From Candidatus Thorarchaeota archaeon (GTDB taxonomy: Archaea; Asgardarchaeota; Thorarchaeia; Thorarchaeales; Thorarchaeaceae): a stretch of DNA of 7,083 bases. Shown one piece after another: positions 6,560 to 7,083 of this stretch. Every line of letters begins with the position of its first letter. Position 1 is the stretch's first letter. The stretch is from the NCBI GenBank assembly GCA_016840245.1, contig JAEOST010000524.1, positions 1-7,083 on the forward strand, in the 5' to 3' direction. The notes beneath the pieces are model-generated. The model saw only the letters and a program-made list of their open reading frames with translations, was not told the DNA's origin and searched no databases. Made by a program: the position numbers and the translations under genes.

Positions 6560-6709
6560 TTCAATATCTGCTTCAAACGGAAATGGCTATATAGTTACCA
6601 AGTTGAAACAGTGTTTAGAATGCCGAGGTAACCAAGTGGGGGCTATAGTCGGATATCTAGGTACTACAGAATTCATCTCACTTGCTCACTATCAGAAGGA
6701 ACCTCCGTA
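6560..6709. other. Convergent intergenic region
   Basis: This 150-bp stretch lies between the stop of the second MBL gene and the stop of the minus-strand OB-fold gene. It contains a TATA-like CTATATAG (6588-6595) and no convincing T-rich terminator on either strand. A short plus-strand open frame crosses it but begins with TTG inside the MBL gene, runs antisense into the OB-fold gene and shows no recognisable domain, so I do not call it. I found nothing else here. Confidence 0.5.
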
Positions 6710-7083
6710 TCAAATGAATAACAACACTCTCTCAATGGAACTCACTGAGTGAATTGAGGTGTTCGAATGCACCGTCCCGCTTACAATGATAAACCAACTT
6801 GGGTCTAGACGAGTCTGAGTCCAAAAGAAAGAGAGAATTCCACTCCCATCGTTTATTGTGACCCATTGGTCATTTGGACCAATAAAGGTCAAGAAAATCT
6901 CGATTATCTCACCTTTCACTGTCACATTGGTCCCAACTGAAATTAAATTCTGGTTGATATCTTCAATTGATGCGAGCTCAGTTGGATTATCATGGAGATA
7001 AACTGCAGTCAGAGTTAGTGAAATCACAATAATTGACATCGTGAGTACTGCAAGAATTGACTTTCTCGTTCCACCTATCTTCA
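6710..7083 (-). CDS. Membrane-anchored OB-fold protein (start codon at or just past the right edge)
   Basis: The minus-strand frame ends with TGA at 6712-6710 and is open to the edge, giving 123 residues in the window. The N-terminus reads KIGGTRKSILAVLTMSII, a basic start followed by a hydrophobic segment to about TAVYLHD: a signal anchor or transmembrane helix with the rest outside. The two edge bases are TG (7083-7082), so an ATG or GTG whose first base is 7084 would give a 124-residue protein. The internal ATG at 7039 would cut the basic region and part of the helix, so it is less likely. The remainder has OB-fold strand order: VGTNVTVKGEIIEIF, then QWVTINDGSGILSFFW, then WFIIVSGTVHS, then a last strand, as in the tRNA-anti/OB nucleic-acid-binding families. 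Such extracytoplasmic OB domains bind varied partners; the partner is unknown. Confidence 0.75.
   Translation of the reverse strand, partial: KIGGTRKSILAVLTMSIIVISLTLTAVYLHDNPTELASIEDINQNLISVGTNVTVKGEIIEIFLTFIGPNDQWVTINDGSGILSFFWTQTRLDPSWFIIVSGTVHSNTSIHSVSSIERVLLFI

Noticed and set aside
6588..6640. Possible tRNA gene: GCCGAGGTAACCAAGTGG at 6622 resembles a class II tRNA 5' end and has a TATA-like CTATATAG about 30 bp upstream; GGTGTTCGAATGCACC at 6758-6773 resembles a T-arm.
   Set aside because: No D-stem pairing can be formed, no matching 3' acceptor strand (CCTCGGC) exists downstream, the T-like arm has a bad closing pair with a 7-nt loop, and the second motif lies within the OB-fold coding sequence on the opposite strand.
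6549..6752. Plus-strand 67-residue open frame after the second MBL gene
   Set aside because: It starts with TTG inside the MBL gene, has no clear SD, shows no recognisable domain and runs antisense into the OB-fold gene.

Overview
This window most likely comes from an archaeal genome. The strongest evidence is a UMP kinase of the compact archaeal amino-acid-kinase type. Supporting signs are AGA/AGG-rich arginine codon use, Shine-Dalgarno (SD) plus TATA-like upstream sequences, and a giant TrmB-related protein; TrmB regulators are largely archaeal. A mesophilic Asgard lineage such as Thorarchaeia would fit, but that is an impression rather than something the window proves.

Layout. Bases 1-490 (minus strand) hold the first 163 codons of a secreted protein that runs off the left edge. 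A 176-bp divergent intergenic region (491-666) contains a 14-bp perfect palindrome. A plus-strand series of five genes follows: archaeal UMP kinase (667-1353), a small winged-helix protein overlapping it by 8 nt (1346-1669), a 1083-residue protein with a TrmB-like winged helix, a very long proline-free coiled coil and a TrmB-C/phospholipase-D-like C-terminal domain (1748-4999), and two tandem paralogous metallo-beta-lactamase (MBL) fold hydrolases (5110-5823 and 5840-6559). After a 150-bp convergent gap, a minus-strand gene for a membrane-anchored OB-fold protein ends at 6710. Its start codon appears to straddle the right edge.

Functional reading. UMP kinase supplies UDP for pyrimidine nucleotide synthesis, and its overlap with the wHTH gene suggests co-transcription. 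The giant protein has no enzyme-like region. It looks like a TrmB-type DNA-binding and ligand-sensing protein whose two halves were pushed apart by about 800 residues of helix, and it is the most unusual object here. The MBL pair keeps every expected metal ligand in both copies, so both are probably active; their substrate is unknown. The two flanking minus-strand genes encode exported or membrane-anchored proteins and are not obviously linked to the central cluster.

No tRNA, rRNA, CRISPR array, insertion sequence or integration site could be supported. No gene-free stretch exceeds about 180 bp.
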